A stretch of DNA of 64,000 nt from CAVQTK01 sp963716455 (lineage in GTDB: Bacteria; Pseudomonadota; Gammaproteobacteria; Coxiellales; Coxiellaceae): contig CAVQTK010000002.1 in NCBI GenBank assembly GCA_963716455.1, positions 1-64,000 of the forward strand, written 5' to 3'. Both the position numbers and the translations under genes were made by a program. Shown here piece after piece: positions 55,540 through 64,000 of the stretch; positions within the stretch are counted from its first letter, which is position 1; every line of letters starts with the position of its first letter. A model generated the notes under the pieces. The model saw only the letters and a program-made list of their open reading frames with translations. It was not told the DNA's origin and did no database searches.

Positions 55540-56678
55540 TTACGTGCACCATTGATTGGGATCAAGTGGTTTAGCTTTATGAAGGATAGCAAGTTTAATG
55601 CAGGGTTAACAAAGCCACCACTCTGACCCACTGTAGCAATTAAATCCCCAGCAGATACGCTGTCTCCTTCTTTCTTATAAAGACTATGGTTTCGGCCATA
55701 TAGACTCATATAATCACCTCCGTGATTTATGATCAATAAAAGCCCATACCCTTCTAACCATTTGGCAAAAACCACTGTTCCATCAGCAATCGCATAAATG
55801 GGTTGATTGTCAGCAGCTTCAATCAGTTCCCCAGTCCATCTTAACTCGCTATGTGCAATTTGGGTATTAAAATAATGTTGTACTTTACCTAAAGTAGGCC
55901 AAGGTAGGTGGCCTCTCAAGGCGGCGAAATGTTGGTTGTGGTAATTAGGTACTAATGGTGCGGGCTTAAGCTGATTAATTGTTTCTTCCAAACGTTTCTT
56001 ATCAGAGGATAACTGCTCTAAGAGTTGTTTTTGGGTATAAATTGTCTGACTTATTCGGGTTATTAATTGGGTGCGATTCTGCTTGATGAGGGCTAAGTTT
56101 TCCTGTTCTTGTTTTTGTTGTTGTTGCAGATGTTGTAGAGATTGATATTGTGTATATAACTGAAGTTGCTGATCATGAATTTGCAATAATTTAGTATGTA
56201 ATTCAGCTATTAAATGAGTTTGATATAAATTCAAAGCTTGATAGTAATAAAGCATACGACTGAATTCATTTATATCTTGCCGGTTCAATAATAATTTTAA
56301 AGGGCCTTGACGCTTTAATAAATAAGAGCCGCGTAGCTGTTGTGAAAGGGCCTGTTGATGGAGAAGTAATTTACTTTCTTGGTGGATAGCAGTTTTTTCT
56401 AATTGGGAAATCTTCAGCTTCTGTTGGGTAATTTGTTGTTGAAGTTTCTGTTGGGTTTGAGATGCCTTCCCATAATGCGTTTCAATTTGCTGAAGCTCTT
56501 GTTGCAAGGCATCTTTTTTATTATGTTTTTTTAGTAAGGCCATTTTTATTAATTTTATTTGTGCAATAACGTGGCTAAGTTGATGTTCTTGATCTGCTGC
56601 AAAGATAGAGGCATTGAATAGGAAGCTGATTAGTGCGAAACAGCTGATAGCCCAGGGGTATTGCATTCTCTTCCTCAT
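55540..56678 (-). CDS. envC: Murein hydrolase activator EnvC, frameshifted at its end
   Basis: EnvC activates the amidases AmiA/AmiB at the septum. It has a signal peptide (residues 1-28), a long coiled coil (about residues 30-240, glutamine-rich) and a C-terminal LytM/M23 domain (LRWTGELIEAADNQPIYAIA, LLIINHGGDYMSLYGRN) that lacks the full set of metal ligands as in other EnvC proteins. Near 55590 one base is missing. The correct frame reads LAILHKAKPLDPNQWCT and stops at 55540, restoring the family end. As written, the frame would run 70 bp farther into ctpA. About 379 residues. Confidence 0.9.
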
Positions 56679-56681
56679 AAT

Positions 56682-58226
56682 TTAAAGTAAACGTAATAAA
56701 TTTTTTCCAGTCATTTCTGGAGGCGATGTTAGTCCCAACAGATACAGGAGTGTAGGGGCTACATCGTCTAAACTGGGGGTTGTCACAGAATCCCACTGCG
56801 CAGGCCTACCAATATAAATGAATGGTACTAGATTAGTAGTGTGCGCTGTATGGGGCTGTTGATTTATTGCATCATAAATTTCCTCAATATTACCATGATC
56901 TGCTGTAATAAGCGCCTCTCCGCCGTTTTTTTGTAAAACTTCTAAAACACGTTTTAAGCAAATATCAATTACCTCAACCGCTTTTTTGGCTGCAGTTTCT
57001 ATACCTGTATGTCCAATCATGTCTGCATTGGCATAATTACAAATAATAACTGCATAAGCTTTACTTTCAATGGCTGCAATGAGGCGGTCAGTGAGCTCAA
57101 ATGCACTCATTTCTGGCTGTAGATCATAAGTTGCTACTTTTGGAGAAGGAACTAAAATACGTTCTTCGTTGGCGAATGGCTTTTCTTGGCCGCCATTAAG
57201 AAAATAAGTGACATGGGCATATTTTTCGGTTTCAGCCAAACGTAATTGCCTTAGGCCTTGTACTGCTAAAAATTCTCCTAACGTGTTTTTTAATACAGGG
57301 GTTGGGTAGGCTACATAAGGAGTTAATTTAGGAGTGTATTCAGTAAGAGTAACTAAGCGGTTTATAAACGGAAATTTTTCTCTTTTAAAGTGAGTAAATT
57401 GTGCATCTGTCAGGGCATAACATAATTGACGTGCACGATCGGCGCGAAAATTCATGAAAATTACTATATCCCCATCTTCAATGGTTGTTGGTAAAGTATT
57501 GGGTAGATGTATAGTCGTGGCGCTAACAAATTCATCGGTTTCTTGACGCTCATAGGCTGCCTTTAGACCGTCAAGGGCAGTTGGTGCTGAATATATCGCT
57601 TTTCCTTGAGTTAGTAAGTCATAAGCTATTTGTATTCGATTCCAGCGATTATCCCGATCCATTGCATAATAACGGCCAATTAAACTGGCTATGTTACCGC
57701 TACTAAGCGTTTCATATAGCCGTTGAATCTTAGCTAATGAAGAGGCTGCAGATTGGGGTGGGACGTCACGCCCATCTAAAAAAGCGTGCAGATAATGCCG
57801 TTTAATTCCATGGCTTGCAATTAATTTAATCAATGCGGCGATGTGGTTATCAAGACTATGTACTCCACCTGAGGAGACCAATCCTAAGATATGAACAGCA
57901 GAGTTGTGTTTTGAGCTTCATGAATAGCTTCTAAAATAACAGGATTCTTGAAGAGAACCTTCATTAATTGAATCGCTAATCCTGGTAAAATCTTGATAAA
58001 CTTTACGACCCGAACGAGATGCAAATGTCCTACTTCTGAGTTCCCAATTTGTCCCTCTGGCAAACCAACAGCACGTCCAGAGCTTCTAAAAAATCCAAGG
58101 TGAATGCGAAAATAATGAGTCTAAAGTAGGTGTGTCCACCATTTTAATAGGATTGTAGTGGCTATTCTCCCGGTAACCCCATCTATCTAAAATAATGAGA
58201 ACTATGGGTTTAGGTATGTTAGACAT
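56682..58226 (-). CDS. gpmI: 2,3-bisphosphoglycerate-independent phosphoglycerate mutase, frameshifted 5' part
   Basis: GpmI interconverts 3- and 2-phosphoglycerate in glycolysis. From ATG 58226 the start reads MSNIPKPIVLIILDRWGYRE (metal-binding aspartate; the usual GYG is here RWGY), and from 57881 to 56682 the frame is intact, with HAFLDGRDVPPQSA, FRADRARQL, NYANADMIGHTG and ITADHGNIEE. Between 57880 and 58090 the recognisable pieces (RAVGLPEGQIGNSEVGHL, SGRKVYQDFTRI, NPVILEAIHEAQ) fall in different frames, at least four small indels. Total length (1545 bp) equals a full gpmI. Poor sequence is likelier than loss. Three bp ahead of envC. Confidence 0.88.
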
Positions 58227-58479
58227 TACGCAATCGACCTCAAAAATTTTTTCAATTATGACATCCCATACATAAATTAGCAACTGCAACATAATAATAG
58301 CAGCATTAAGAACTAATGTTCATAAAAAATTAACACTTAGGAATCGCAAAATGGGCGAGTGTTCTAAAGATAGAATACATTTTTTGCACAAAATAATTAA
58401 GCTTTTCACTTTACAGTTGGCAGAAATACCCGGTTATGGCTAATCTGCGCTATCACTAGATAAAACGGTTTGTAAATAA
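58227..58479. other. Divergent promoter region between gpmI and yibN
   Basis: About 250 bp without a recognisable gene. It must hold the promoters for the gpmI (minus) and yibN-grxC-secB-gpsA (plus) groups. Since sequence quality is doubtful around here I do not call individual boxes. Confidence 0.5.
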
Positions 58480-58902
58480 GTGCAAGATTTTATTTTATTT
58501 ACTTTGACTCATTGGTTTTTAATAGGAATATTTGTAGCGTTGTTACTTCTATTATTAATAGAGGAAGCGCGATCTAAGGGATTGACGACCAATTGACACC
58601 TTCAGGTGCCGTCCAAATGATAAATCGGGACCAGGAGTAGTCATTGATTTACGTGATCCCGTCGCTTTTAGCGAAGGCCATATAGTTGATGCGGTCAATT
58701 TCTCCCCCTCAAAGACTTGGAAAAAGATTTAAGCAAACTAGATAAATATCGAGACTCTCCTCTTATTTTGGTTTGTACTACGGGACAAAAAGGTGGAGAA
58801 TTAATAAGAAAAATTCACAGTAAAAAAATAGAAAAAGTTTATGTCTTAGCAGGAGGTATTAATGGATGGAGAAATGCACAATGCCTACTGGTAAAAAAAT
58901 GA
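58480..58902 (+). CDS. yibN: Rhodanese-domain membrane protein YibN, frameshifted
   Basis: A GTG at 58480 starts a membrane segment (LFTLTHWFLIGIFVALLLLL) typical of YibN. After frame losses near 58600-58720, the rhodanese domain appears: VVIDLRDPVAFSEGHIVDAV and then LILVCTTGQKGGE with the active-site cysteine, ending AGGINGWRNAQCLLVKK. The order yibN-grxC-secB-gpsA and the divergent gpmI are conserved in gammaproteobacteria. Sulfurtransferase activity is a family inference. About 140 residues. Confidence 0.8.
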
Positions 58903-58987
58903 TTGCGATTACTATTTTTGATCAATTAATGATTGTTAATTAAAGAATTAAATAAGAAAGTTAGGTAATAATCAAGGAGAAAACCAA

Positions 58988-59270
58988 TTGAAGAAAAGCT
59001 TGGATCACTATGTTGAAATATATGGTGCTGACTATTGTGGGTATTGTCATCAAGCAAAACAATTGTTGGATCGAAAAGGGAATTGCATATAGATGAAATT
59101 CGAGTTGACTTAAATGCTGACAAACGTGAAGAAATGATCCAGCGGACCTGTGCTCGGCGTACCATTCCTCAAATACTCATAGATAATGAGTTAATTGGGG
59201 GGTTGATGACTTGCGGGCTTATGAGCAATCGGGTGAATTAAATAAAAAATTAGGAATTACGCCCGACTAA
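58988..59270 (+). CDS. grxC: Glutaredoxin 3, frameshifted
   Basis: GrxC reduces disulfides with glutathione. The reading starts at a TTG (58988) behind CAAGGAGAAAA and gives VEIYGADYCGYCHQAKQLLD (active site CGYC; CPYC in E. coli). The frame is lost near 59078 and resumes with DEIRVDLNADKREEMIQRTC, RTIPQILIDNELIGG and, after another shift near 59203, DDLRAYEQSGELNKKLGI. About 93 residues. The frame breaks look like sequence errors, as in the flanking genes. Confidence 0.85.
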
Positions 59271-59295
59271 TTGTAATTTTAAAACGGAGGAGTTT

Positions 59296-59797
59296 ATGGC
59301 CGAAGCATTTAATGATATAGAGCGCAAAATACAATTAACTCAGTCGATTCTGAGCACCTACATTTTGCCATTCAACGTATTTATATTAAAGATTTATCTT
59401 TTGAAGTACCAAATAGTCCTAAAATTTTTTTAGAAAAATGGGAAACTGAATTACAAATGGATTTGGGTACTAAAGCAAATAACATAGAAGCAGACACTTA
59501 TGAAGTAGTCTTAACTGTAACTGTAACTGTGAAAGTTAAGGAAACGACAGCTTTTTTGGTTGAGGTGAAGCAGGCTGGAATCTTTTCCCTGCAAGGTTTT
59601 GAGCAAGAACAATTGCGTTCATTATTAGGTGCTTTCTGTCCGAATATACTTTGCCCTAAGCCAGATCAGCCGTAACGGATGTAGTCGTGCAGGGAGGATT
59701 TCCCCAATTATATTTAGCACCGATCAATTTCGATGCTCTATATGAACAAAATGAACGAGAACGTAAAGAAAAAGAAGACCAGTCAATCATATCATGA
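59296..59797 (+). CDS. secB: Protein-export chaperone SecB, frameshifted
   Basis: SecB keeps preproteins unfolded and hands them to SecA. From ATG 59296 (ribosome binding site CGGAGG) the recognisable pieces are HFAIQRIYIKDLSFEVPNSP, EKWETELQMDLGTKA, YEVVLTVTVTVKVKE, FLVEVKQAGIFSLQGF, CPNILCP, and after a shift near 59660 VVVQGGFPQLYLAPINFDAL to the stop at 59797. The first frame change is near 59345. Full length about 165 residues. The stop overlaps the gpsA start (ATGA). Confidence 0.88.
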
Positions 59798-60810
59798 GCT
59801 TAATTTCTCCAGTTGCCGTATTAGGTGCAGGCTCCTGGGGAACTGCATTCGCATTATTGTTAGCTCGTAACGGTAGTAAGGTACGGCTGTGAGTGGAATT
59901 ATACACATGTGAATTCTATGCGTTTAGCAAGAGAAAACGCGACTTATTTACCAGGGATAACTTTTCCGCCACAGTTGCAAATTGAAAATGATTTACAGGC
60001 ATGTCTTGACGAGTTCGAGATATTTTTATAGTTGTCTTTCCAGTGGATTCAAAGCAAAGTTCTGCAAAAAATTGCAGTGCTTAAACGTTCTTTAGTTATT
60101 TCTCAAGCCATACTGTGACATACGGGGAACCAAAGGGTTGATCCTGAAAGTGGAGAACTATTACACCAAATAGTGGCGCAGATATTAGGCGTGCCCACTC
60201 CTGCCGCAGTAGATTGGGGTCCGAGTTTTGCTCAAGAAGTAGCGATAGGGTTACCAACGTGCAGTTAGCTTAAGTGAAACAAACCTTCAATTTGTCCAAG
60301 ATTTGATTGCTCGTTTACATGGCAATAACTTACGAGTTTATGAAAACTCCGATTTTATTGGAGTACAGCTTTGTGGGGTAGTAAAAAATATTTTAGCCAT
60401 TGCTGTGGGAATTGCGGCTGAAATTTGCAATTGGGAGCAAATTCACGTTGTGCTTTAATAACTCGTGGATTAGCGGAAATGGGTCGTTTTAATTAGCCTT
60501 GGGTGGTAAATCAAGTACGATTATGAGTTTAGCTGGAATTGGTGATTTAGTATTAACTTGCACAGATAATCAATCCCGTAATCGTCGTTTGGGACTAGCT
60601 ATTGGCCAAGGAAAAACGGTGGCGCAAGCTCAACAGGAAATAAACTTGGCCATTGAAGGATTAAATAGCACGCGTTGTGTGCATCATCTAATTAAAAATT
60701 TACATATAGCAATGCCGATCACTGAGCAAGTGTATAATGTTTTATATAATAATCAAGATCCTCGGCAGGGAGTGGCTATGTTATTAGAGCGAGAAAGGCA
60801 AGTAGAATAA
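59794..60810 (+). CDS. gpsA: Glycerol-3-phosphate dehydrogenase [NAD(P)+], many frameshifts
   Basis: GpsA makes sn-glycerol 3-phosphate for phospholipids. The start (MSLISPVAVLGAGSWGTAFA) has the NAD loop GAGSWGT. Pieces in different frames follow: LARENATYLPGITFPPQL, KGLDPESGELLHQI, VGPSFAQEVAIGLP-like sequence, LCGVVKNILAIAVGI with the catalytic lysine, and then from 60499 one clean frame, MSLAGIGDLVLTCTDNQSRN to 60810. At least five indels lie between 59885 and 60500. Total length (1017 bp) equals a normal gene (339 codons), so bases were garbled rather than lost. Normally essential or near-essential. Confidence 0.88.
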
Positions 60811-60837
60811 TTATGGTAACTGTTCTAGCGTAAGGTT

Positions 60838-60853
60838 CCGCGGCAAGCCGCGG
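60838..60853 (+). terminator. GC-rich hairpin after gpsA
   Basis: CCGCGGC / GCCGCGG with only two bases between, 27 bp after the gpsA stop and before the transferase gene. No T-run; a weak terminator or simple hairpin. Confidence 0.45.
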
Positions 60854-60874
60854 CGAATAAATTTAAAGTATTTT

Positions 60875-61615
60875 ATGAATGAAATTTTTTGGCAATCTCC
60901 TCCTAAAGAGATATCTATTTCGGATCAAGAGATCCATGTTTGGAAAACTTCACTTCATAAGTCGCCGCTGCAATTGTCCTCCCTTACATCCATATTATCT
61001 ATTGAAGAGCAAAAGCAAGGAGCGCGTTTTATCTATACAGAGCATCAGCAATATTTTTGGGTAACTCATGCCCTTTTACGCCTTATCCTAGCTCGTTATA
61101 TAAACTTATTACAGCCTCAACAATTTTGTTTTACAAAAGGTATTTTTGGGAAACCTTATATACAAAATCTGCCGAATGATTTGAACCTACAGTTCAATGT
61201 TTCTCACTCGAATGATCAAGCGCTTTTTGCCTTAGCAAAGGATCAGGAGTTAGGAGTTGATATTGAACTCATAACTCCAAAAAGGAGCTGTGAAGAAATT
61301 GCGCAACGTTTTTTTGCTAATGAAGAGTATGAAGCATGGAAAGTACTGCCAGAGTGTCAACAGCTAACAGGGTTTTATCGTATTTGGACACGTAAAGAAG
61401 CATATATTAAAGCAATTGGTTTGGGATTAAATTATCCATTGAAAGATTTTGTAGTGAGTGTCGAAAAAAAACCAATCCAGGGTTTGTTGGCTGTGTGTGG
61501 GGACAGAAATATAGCTCAGACTTGGTCTCTAATTGATTTGGAACCGGTTTTAAATTATGTTGGTGCAATCTTTGTGAGGGGAAAGATTAAAAGAATCTGC
61601 TTCTGGCAAATATAA
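60875..61615 (+). CDS. Sfp-type 4'-phosphopantetheinyl transferase
   Basis: Transfers phosphopantetheine from coenzyme A to a serine of carrier proteins. The 246-residue protein is Sfp-length and has the family motifs: NVSHSNDQALFALAKDQELG then GVDIE (Mg-binding aspartate and glutamate) and FYRIWTRKEAYIKAIGLGL (WxxKEA). Sfp-type enzymes serve NRPS/PKS carriers, unlike short AcpS. The only carrier domain of that type visible in the window is the C-terminal part of the fusion protein at 19170-22685, which makes it the natural partner, though 38 kb away. Confidence 0.93.
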   Translation: MNEIFWQSPPKEISISDQEIHVWKTSLHKSPLQLSSLTSILSIEEQKQGARFIYTEHQQYFWVTHALLRLILARYINLLQPQQFCFTKGIFGKPYIQNLPNDLNLQFNVSHSNDQALFALAKDQELGVDIELITPKRSCEEIAQRFFANEEYEAWKVLPECQQLTGFYRIWTRKEAYIKAIGLGLNYPLKDFVVSVEKKPIQGLLAVCGDRNIAQTWSLIDLEPVLNYVGAIFVRGKIKRICFWQI

Positions 61616-61718
61616 ACCCTTTCATTCTGAGCATCGGCTTCGCCGAGAATTTCTGCAGATTGGTTTATAACATTGACAATCGAGAATAAGTATATCACAA
61701 TAACCAGCCTGTTTTTCT

Positions 61719-61800
61719 GGAGGGGTTCCCGAGCGGTCAAAGGGATCAGACTGTAAATCTGACGGCTCAGCCTTCGAAGGTTCGAATCCTTCCCCCTCCA
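61719..61800 (+). tRNA. tRNA-Tyr (GTA)
   Basis: Acceptor GGAGGGG pairs with CCCCTCC, the anticodon loop reads ACTGTAAATC (GTA), the long variable arm of class II tRNAs is present, and the T-loop is GGTTCGAATCC. CCA is not encoded in full. First of a group of four tRNA genes. Confidence 0.96.
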
Positions 61801-61810
61801 ATACTTGATT

Positions 61811-61881
61811 GCGGGTGTAGTTCAATGGTAGAACTTCAGCCTTCCAAGCTGATAGCGTGGGTTCGATTCCCATCACCCGCT
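61811..61881 (+). tRNA. tRNA-Gly (TCC)
   Basis: Acceptor GCGGGTG pairs with CACCCGC, anticodon loop CCTTCCAAG (TCC), T-loop GGTTCGATTCC. It follows tRNA-Tyr by 10 bp, as in the tyr-gly-thr-tufB group of gammaproteobacteria. Confidence 0.96.
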
Positions 61882-62032
61882 TGGAAATATAAGGCCTTCT
61901 AATCATTTTTGTGTTTATAAGGCAGGACATATTCTTAGAAATAATTGGGTGATTAACTGACGTGGGTACCCATATGATTTTAAGCTATGGGGAGGCATTA
62001 CAAATTAAAAATCTAGTTAATACATGATTCTG

Positions 62033-62105
<73 letters not shown>

Positions 62106-62118
62106 GCAGAAGGTATAA

Positions 62119-62191
62119 AGGCCAGTAGCTCAATTGGCAGAGCGGCGGTCTCCAAAACCGCAGGTTGGGGGTTCGATTCCCTCCTGGCCTG
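62119..62191 (+). tRNA. tRNA-Trp (CCA)
   Basis: Acceptor AGGCCAG pairs with CTGGCCT, anticodon loop TCTCCAAAA (CCA), T-loop GGTTCGATTCC. Only 13 bp after tRNA-Thr and 55 bp before secE. Confidence 0.96.
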
Positions 62192-62246
62192 CTTATAAAA
62201 CTCGCTAAATTGGCGATATTTTTTTGAGTTATTTTATGGGTTACGG

Positions 62247-62639
62247 ATGAAAGGAAAGTACAATACTTCGGCATTGGATGAACAGCAGCCATGGCTTAAT
62301 AGACTAAAATGGATGCTAATATTTTTTCTCCTTATTGGAGGAATTGTAGCCAACTATTATTTTATTCAAGTGGCTTGGGCAATTCGTGCTGCAGTGGGAA
62401 TTGTTTTATTAGGAATCATAGTGGCAATTGCCATGTTTACTACGCAGGGTCGGGCTGCGTGGAATTTTATTATTGAGTCCCGTGCAGAATTGCGCAAAGT
62501 AGTATGGCCTACTCGACAAGAAACCATTCAAACTACTTTAGTGGTAGTAGCGATGGTAATGGTCACTGCTTTATTTTTATGGGGTTTAGATACATTGTTT
62601 TTTTGGGCAGTGAGTTTAATAACTGGCCAACGAGGTTAG
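62247..62639 (+). CDS. secE: Protein translocase subunit SecE
   Basis: SecE is the essential clamp of the SecYEG channel. The 130-residue protein has three membrane segments as in E. coli (127 residues): two near residues 20-70, and the conserved C-terminal one following RAELRKVVWPTRQETIQTT, the family signature. Immediately ahead of nusG, 7 bp apart, the usual order. Confidence 0.95.
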   Translation: MKGKYNTSALDEQQPWLNRLKWMLIFFLLIGGIVANYYFIQVAWAIRAAVGIVLLGIIVAIAMFTTQGRAAWNFIIESRAELRKVVWPTRQETIQTTLVVVAMVMVTALFLWGLDTLFFWAVSLITGQRG

Positions 62640-62646
62640 ATAAAGT

Positions 62647-63192
62647 ATGACAGCTGAGCGTTCTAAGCGATGGTATGTTATCCAAGCTTATTCAGGTTTT
62701 GAAAATTATGTGGTTCGCGCACTCAAAGAGCGCATTCGCGTCAGCGGATTAGAAGATCATTTTGGTGAAATTATTGTTCCTACAGAGGAAGTAATTGAAA
62801 TGCGCGGAGGGCAAAAGCGAAAAAGTGAACGCAAGTTCTTTCCGGGATATGTTCTTGTGCAAATGGAAATTGATGATGCTACCTGGCATTTAGTAAGAAA
62901 TGTACCACGCGTTTTGGGTTTTATTGGCGGGACTGCTGATCGTCCAGCGCCTATAACGGATCAAGAAGCAGCGTCTATTTTACGTCGTGTAGAAGAAGGT
63001 GAAGCCAAGCCCAAGCCTAAAATTTTATTTGAACCTGGTGAGGTAGTGAGAGTAACTGAAGGTCCATTTGCTGATTTTAATGGAGTCGTAGAAGACGTTA
63101 ACTATGAAAAAAATCGTTTACGAGTTTCAGTTTCTATCTTTGGCCGTGCTACCCCAGTGGAACTTGAATTTGATCAAGTAGAGAAAGGCTAA
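62647..63192 (+). CDS. nusG: Transcription termination/antitermination protein NusG
   Basis: NusG binds RNA polymerase, enhances processivity and links it to Rho or S10. The 181-residue product begins MTAERSKRWYVIQAYSGFEN (NGN domain), has RKFFPGYVLVQMEI and HLVRNVPRVLGFIGG, and a C-terminal KOW domain (FEPGEVVRVTEGPFADFNGV). Length equals E. coli NusG (181). Confidence 0.97.
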   Translation: MTAERSKRWYVIQAYSGFENYVVRALKERIRVSGLEDHFGEIIVPTEEVIEMRGGQKRKSERKFFPGYVLVQMEIDDATWHLVRNVPRVLGFIGGTADRPAPITDQEAASILRRVEEGEAKPKPKILFEPGEVVRVTEGPFADFNGVVEDVNYEKNRLRVSVSIFGRATPVELEFDQVEKG

Positions 63193-63222
63193 AGTGTTGG
63201 AACTCATACGAGGAGAATTTTA

Positions 63223-63657
63223 ATGGCAAAAAAAATAACTGCTTATGTTAAATTACAGGTTAAAGCGGGAGAAGCAAATCCCAGTCCACCTGTGGGTCCG
63301 GCTTTGGGTCAGCACGGTGTTAATATTATGGAGTTCTGTAAAGCATTTAATGCGCAAACCCAAAATATTGAAAAAGGTTTGCCAACTCCGGTTGTTATTA
63401 CAGTATATGCAGACAGAAGCTTTACTTTTGTTACCAAAACTCCTCCTGCTTCAGTACTGCTTAAAAAGCTATTGAAGCTTGCTAAAGGAAGTGCAATTCC
63501 AAATAAAGAAAAAGTTGGAAAAGTTACACGCGCTCAACTTGAAGAAATTGCCAAATTAAAAGAGCCTGATTTAACAGCAGTAGATTTAAAAGCCGCGGTC
63601 AGAACAATTGCTGGAACTGCACGCAGTATGGGCATTGAAGTCGAAGGAGTAGAATAA
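63223..63657 (+). CDS. rplK: 50S ribosomal protein L11
   Basis: L11 forms part of the GTPase-associated stalk base. The 144-residue protein reads MAKKITAYVKLQVKAGEANP, then SPPVGPALGQHGVNIMEFCK and a C-terminal domain with GTARSMGIEVEG, which binds 23S rRNA. Length is normal. Good AGGAGAA site. Its stop overlaps the rplA start by one base. Confidence 0.98.
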   Translation: MAKKITAYVKLQVKAGEANPSPPVGPALGQHGVNIMEFCKAFNAQTQNIEKGLPTPVVITVYADRSFTFVTKTPPASVLLKKLLKLAKGSAIPNKEKVGKVTRAQLEEIAKLKEPDLTAVDLKAAVRTIAGTARSMGIEVEGVE

Positions 63658-64000
63658 TGGCTAAATTATCAAAAAGAAAACAAATGATTGCTCAGAAAGT
63701 AACATTGGCGAAGATTTATTCGCTTCAAGAAGCGGTACCTTTAATTAAGGAATGTTCTACTGTTCGCTTTGTAGAAAGCGTAGATGTGGCAGTGAATTTA
63801 GGAATTGATGCACGTAAATCAGATCAAAACGTTCGTGGATCCATTGTGTTGCCGCATGGAACTGGGCGCCAGGTACGTGTTGCAGTTTTTGCTCAGGGTG
63901 ATCAAGCTAATGCAGCAAAAGAAGCTGGAGCAGATATAGTAGGATTTGATGATTTAGCCGAAACTATTAAAGGTGGAGAATTCGGTTTTGATGTACTTAT
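63657..64000 (+). CDS. rplA: 50S ribosomal protein L1, partial at window end
   Basis: L1 binds 23S rRNA and represses its own operon. The start (MAKLSKRKQMIAQKVTLAKI) overlaps the rplK stop, and VDVAVNLGIDARKSDQNVRG and VLPHGTGRQVRVAVFAQGDQ identify it. About 114 residues are present; the rest lies beyond the window. Confidence 0.97.
   Translation, partial: MAKLSKRKQMIAQKVTLAKIYSLQEAVPLIKECSTVRFVESVDVAVNLGIDARKSDQNVRGSIVLPHGTGRQVRVAVFAQGDQANAAKEAGADIVGFDDLAETIKGGEFGFDVL

Overview
The window reads as chromosome of an AT-rich gammaproteobacterium. Gene content and order (a dcw division/wall cluster, lpxC next to a DciA-like gene, ffh-rpsP-rimM-trmD-rplS, ampE-aceEF-lpd, gpmI-envC-ctpA facing yibN-grxC-secB-gpsA, and tRNA genes leading into secE-nusG-rplKA) fit the Legionellales (Legionella/Coxiella/Diplorickettsia-like). 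That placement is an inference from gene order and base composition, not from a search.

Layout. 0.1-13.3 kb: murF-mraY-murD-ftsW-murG-murC, then a break in the dcw cluster where murB and ddlB usually sit. The break holds a palindromic repeat and an opposite-strand gene of unknown function. ftsQ-ftsA-ftsZ-lpxC follow. 13.4-17.1 kb: DciA-like gene (minus), msbA-lpxK-tag. 17.2-24.4 kb: accessory region with a hybrid histidine kinase and a large acyl-CoA dehydrogenase/adenylation/carrier-protein fusion, several palindromic repeats and a secreted protein of unknown function. 24.4-30.7 kb: prfB (with its programmed frameshift), lysS, ygfZ, an MFS transporter, ogt and a HAD-like protein lacking its catalytic residues. 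30.8-37.1 kb: the ribosomal/SRP operon (minus), then ypjD, a CorB-like protein and a prepilin. 37.3-46.3 kb: an adenylate kinase-thioredoxin fusion, a histone H1-like protein, a cation/proton antiporter, ampE and the pyruvate dehydrogenase genes. 46.5-51.7 kb: a TPP riboswitch and thiC-thiO-thiS-thiG-thiE-thiF. 51.9-60.8 kb: a PAP2-family membrane enzyme, hemF, a 65-residue protein, ctpA-envC-gpmI (minus) and yibN-grxC-secB-gpsA. 60.9-64 kb: an Sfp-type phosphopantetheinyl transferase, four tRNA genes, secE, nusG, rplK and the start of rplA.

How the parts work together. Most of the window is housekeeping: peptidoglycan precursor synthesis and division, lipid A synthesis and export, translation, pyruvate oxidation and thiamine synthesis. 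Thiamine pyrophosphate is the cofactor of the neighbouring AceE. The main accessory system is the acyl-CoA dehydrogenase-adenylation-carrier fusion with its downstream sensor kinase. The Sfp-type transferase at 60.9 kb could supply the phosphopantetheine arm its carrier domain needs.

Sequence quality matters here. At least a dozen genes, many of them normally essential (murD, lpxK, trmD, rplS, adk, thiC, ctpA, envC, gpmI, secB, gpsA), are interrupted by single-base frameshifts while keeping full-length, well conserved sequence in another frame. Several shifts lie in homopolymer runs, and 57.9-60.5 kb is especially dense. I read these mainly as sequencing or assembly errors and give the reconstructed gene limits. 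The prfB shift is different: it is the genuine programmed site.
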